7,469 bases of DNA from positions 1 through 7,469 of the forward strand of contig CACXGS010000090.1 in assembly GCA_902767195.1 (NCBI GenBank). Direction: 5' to 3'. The notes beneath the pieces were generated by a model. It ran no database searches. It was not told where the DNA came from and saw only the letters and a program-made list of their open reading frames with translations. A program made the translations under genes and the position numbers. Of this stretch, positions 5,822-7,469 are shown piece after piece; positions within the stretch are counted from its first letter, which is position 1, and the number at the start of each line of letters is the position of its first letter. Origin of the DNA: an uncultured Lachnospiraceae bacterium (GTDB lineage: Bacteria > Bacillota_A > Clostridia > Lachnospirales > Lachnospiraceae).

Positions 5822-6352
5822 ATGGCAGTATATAAAGAGACAATCAAGTTAGTATCCCACGGTGGAACACCTTCATTCTTTAATGTAACTCCTCAGGTCA
5901 AAGAGGCCATTGCCAACAGCGGTATCCAGAATGGTATCGTTACGGTTATCTCCCCTCATACCACCTGTTCCGTATTCTTTGAAGAGTACGTTCACGATGT
6001 CATCGAAGACGGGACCGAGTTCCTTCAGATTGACCTGAACAACGCTCTGAAGACCCTTTTCCCTGATCAGACTGAGATGCCGCCGGAAGGCCATTATATG
6101 TATCCCGGCGAGGCACATTTTGTCGATGTGGAATCCTGGCCCAATGCAGCAGACTATCTTCCCGGAGGAGACAGAAGAGCCCTTCTGAACGCAGATGCTC
6201 ACCTCAAGTCCACTCTGCTTGGTTCCAGCGCTACTCTTGAAGTAGATGAGGGCAAGCTCGGTGTCGGATCCACAGGTTATGTGTACTTCGTAGATTTTGA
6301 CCGTGCCAAAGGCCGTCAGCGCAAATGTAAAATCATTGTCATCGGAGAATAA
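5822..6352 (+). CDS. Divergent YjbQ/UPF0047-family protein
   Basis: The family is often labelled secondary thiamine-phosphate synthase after weak E. coli YjbQ activity; its true roles are largely unknown. Landmarks present are VTPQVKEAIANSGIQNG (22-38), SPHTT with His46, a DLNNALKTLFP segment (71-81), and LLNADAHLKSTLLGSS (121-136) with His127. Two departures stand out. The family's C-terminal LGTWQ is here VGSTG (148-152), losing Trp and Gln, and at 176 residues the protein exceeds the ~140 typical of the family, mainly by extra sequence between about 82 and 118. It starts two bases after the TIM stop, with a GAGGAGG site inside the TIM gene, so production is coupled. Sugar-phosphate neighbours and the absence of a TPP riboswitch argue for a role in the polyol pathway, perhaps as a racemase, epimerase or isomerase. 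That role is inference. Confidence 0.85.
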   Translation: MAVYKETIKLVSHGGTPSFFNVTPQVKEAIANSGIQNGIVTVISPHTTCSVFFEEYVHDVIEDGTEFLQIDLNNALKTLFPDQTEMPPEGHYMYPGEAHFVDVESWPNAADYLPGGDRRALLNADAHLKSTLLGSSATLEVDEGKLGVGSTGYVYFVDFDRAKGRQRKCKIIVIGE

Positions 6353-6388
6353 TTCCGGATCAGAACCCTACAGGAAAGGAGATATATC

Positions 6389-7216
6389 ATGTTAGTGAAT
6401 TCCAGCATATTATTTAAGAAAGCTCAGGAAGGCCATTATGCCATTCCCGCCGCCAACTTCCTGGATATGGAAGGTATCAAGAATCATGTGAAAGTCGCAG
6501 AAGAATGCGGACTTCCTCTGATCATTGCCATCGCCGAGAGTCATCTGGGAGATAACATCACATTAGAGGATGCCGCTCTGGTAGGCAGAAAATATGCTCA
6601 GGAAGCCGGTGTACCGATCGTTCTTCACCTGGATCACGGCGAGAGTATAGAGACCTGCAAAAAGGCCATCGACCTTGGTTTCACATCCGTTATGATCGAC
6701 GCTTCCATGAAGAGTTTCGAAGAGAATGTTGCTACAACCAGAGAAGTTGTTGAGTATGCCCATGCCCGCGGTGTCACTGTAGAAGCTGAGATCGGACATG
6801 TAGCCAGCAACTTTAATGAGAATGACAAAGAGACCTTATATACAACTCCGGAAGAGGCAGCTAAGTTTGCAGAGGAGTCCGGCTGTGACTCTCTGGCTAT
6901 CTCCATCGGAACAGCTCACGGTGTATACAAGGCAAAGGCAGTTCCGGAGATCAGCTTTGAGGCTCTTGCAGGAATTCGCAAAGCCACCAATGTTCCGCTG
7001 GTACTTCACGGTGGATCCGGATCCGGAGATGACAACCTGAACCGCTGTGCCAGAGAAGGCATCAGCAAAGTGAATATCTTCACTGATCTGTACCTCGCTG
7101 CCATGAAGTCTGCCGAGGAATCTGGAGCAAAGGATTACAGATCCCTGCGCACAGCTCTTCAGAAGGGCATGAACGAGTGCCTGAAGCACTACTTTAAGGT
7201 ATTCGAGACGAAATAA
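6389..7216 (+). CDS. Class II (zinc-dependent) ketose-bisphosphate aldolase
   Basis: This enzyme family cleaves or forms fructose-, tagatose- or related ketose bisphosphates, using DHAP as one partner. All class II signatures are present in 275 residues: HLDHG (80-84; catalytic Asp82, zinc ligand His83), GFTSVMIDAS (97-106), VEAEIG (131-136), SIGTAHGVY (172-180; zinc ligand His177), VLHGGSGSG (205-213; zinc ligand His207) and KVNIFTD (227-233) for the phosphate of DHAP. The N-terminal AIPAANF and the AIAESHLGDN segment (47-56) differ from standard FbaA and suggest specificity other than fructose-1,6-bisphosphate. The gene follows the YjbQ gene by 36 bp with its own AGGAAAGGAG site and ends the operon before a terminator. 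Whether it cleaves a ketose phosphate or joins a pathway aldose to DHAP cannot be told here. Confidence 0.92.
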   Translation: MLVNSSILFKKAQEGHYAIPAANFLDMEGIKNHVKVAEECGLPLIIAIAESHLGDNITLEDAALVGRKYAQEAGVPIVLHLDHGESIETCKKAIDLGFTSVMIDASMKSFEENVATTREVVEYAHARGVTVEAEIGHVASNFNENDKETLYTTPEEAAKFAEESGCDSLAISIGTAHGVYKAKAVPEISFEALAGIRKATNVPLVLHGGSGSGDDNLNRCAREGISKVNIFTDLYLAAMKSAEESGAKDYRSLRTALQKGMNECLKHYFKVFETK

Positions 7217-7222
7217 TAACAG

Positions 7223-7243
7223 GATTCATTTTCGATATGAATC
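7223..7243 (+). other. Small hairpin after the aldolase gene
   Basis: GATTCAT and ATGAATC form a perfect 7-bp stem around a 7-base loop, just before the terminator. It may protect the 3' end of the message. Confidence 0.4.
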
Positions 7244-7260
7244 TGCATTGATAATAAACT

Positions 7261-7287
7261 GGAGGTTCTCTCGGGGGCCTCCTTTTT
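7261..7287 (+). terminator. Intrinsic terminator of the TIM-YjbQ-aldolase operon
   Basis: GGAGGTTC and GGGCCTCC form an 8-bp stem (two G-U pairs) around a 6-base loop (7261-7282), followed directly by five T. It lies 44 bp after the aldolase stop and separates this operon from the lipoprotein gene. Confidence 0.85.
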
Positions 7288-7340
7288 ATGATTATTCCCT
7301 GATTTTTGAACAATGTTTCCTTGTTGCCTAACAGAACCGG

Positions 7341-7349
7341 TGTTATAAT
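7341..7349 (+). promoter_or_regulatory. Extended -10 promoter for the lipoprotein gene
   Basis: TG-T-TATAAT is a perfect extended -10 element. The -35 region (TTGTTG at 7321-7326, 17-bp spacing) is weak, as is usual for this promoter class. The predicted start is near 7356, about 28 nt before the ATG. Confidence 0.65.
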
Positions 7350-7383
7350 AGGGTCAATCAAGGAAAAGGAGGTACTACTGAAC

Positions 7384-7469
7384 ATGAACAACAAGATAAA
7401 AAGATTTATCACCTGTCTCCTGGCTGCAGCTATGGTTCTTTCCATGGCAGCCTGCGGCTCAGCCGGCGA
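7384..7469 (+). CDS. Lipoprotein, N-terminus only (probable ABC-transporter solute-binding protein)
   Basis: Only 28 codons are present. The start is supported by an AAAGGAGG site eleven bases upstream. The sequence has a basic n-region (MNNKIKR), a hydrophobic core (about 8-20) and a lipobox LSMAACGS with Cys24, so it should be exported, lipidated and anchored outside the membrane. This signal style is typical of Firmicutes sugar-binding lipoproteins of ABC transporters, which would fit the context, but nothing of the mature domain is visible. It has its own promoter after a terminator, so it need not belong to the PTS pathway. Confidence 0.75.
   Translation, partial: MNNKIKRFITCLLAAAMVLSMAACGSAG

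Noticed and set aside
6321..6328. RCAWWTGY match (GCAAATGT) within the YjbQ coding sequence
   Set aside because: A single internal copy without flanking context is expected by chance at this motif frequency.
7010..7025. GGATCCGGATCCGG tandem repeat in the aldolase gene
   Set aside because: It encodes part of the conserved Gly/Ser-rich phosphate loop at normal length; ordinary codon use explains it.
7194..7445. 83-codon minus-strand frame across the terminator and lipoprotein start
   Set aside because: It crosses a terminator, a promoter and a convincing lipoprotein signal peptide on the other strand.

Overview
The window looks like a Firmicutes chromosome, most likely a gut Clostridia/Lachnospiraceae-type organism. 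The reasons are strong AGGAGG-type ribosome binding sites, AT-rich intergenic DNA between moderately GC genes, sigma-A-like promoters, and protein sequences typical of that group. The taxonomic call is inference from sequence style; no marker gene is present. I see no mobile element, CRISPR array, tRNA or rRNA.

Left arm, minus strand (read right to left from about 4963 to 1): two tandem SorC/DeoR-type sugar-binding regulators (3930-4874, then 2950-3927). A 252-bp control region follows, then a GutM-like protein (2236-2697) and a complete glucitol/sorbitol-family PTS: IIC srlA, IIBC srlE and IIA srlB. Last comes the first 24 codons of a probable Rossmann-fold dehydrogenase cut by the window edge. 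The E. coli-type sorbitol-6-phosphate dehydrogenase (SrlD) is not in the window.

Right arm, plus strand: a divergent sigma-A promoter (5015-5043) drives a tight operon of a short, archaeal-type triosephosphate isomerase homologue (5118-5819), a divergent YjbQ/UPF0047 protein (5822-6352) and a class II ketose-bisphosphate aldolase (6389-7216). An intrinsic terminator (7261-7287) closes it. A new unit begins at 7384 with a lipoprotein signal peptide that runs off the window.

Working model (inference): the PTS imports and phosphorylates a polyol, the truncated dehydrogenase oxidises the polyol phosphate, and the TIM-like enzyme, YjbQ-like protein and aldolase process the resulting sugar phosphate. 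The logic resembles the Brucella erythritol pathway, which uses a TIM homologue (EryH) on a tetrulose phosphate and has a SorC-type regulator, but with a PTS and a YjbQ-family protein in place of the kinase and of EryC. The two arms are tied together by a palindromic 8-bp core, RCAWWTGY. It occurs three times at exactly 39-bp pitch upstream of gutM, twice in the divergent intergenic region, and once between gutM and srlA. This suggests a single regulon controlled by one or both SorC-type proteins.
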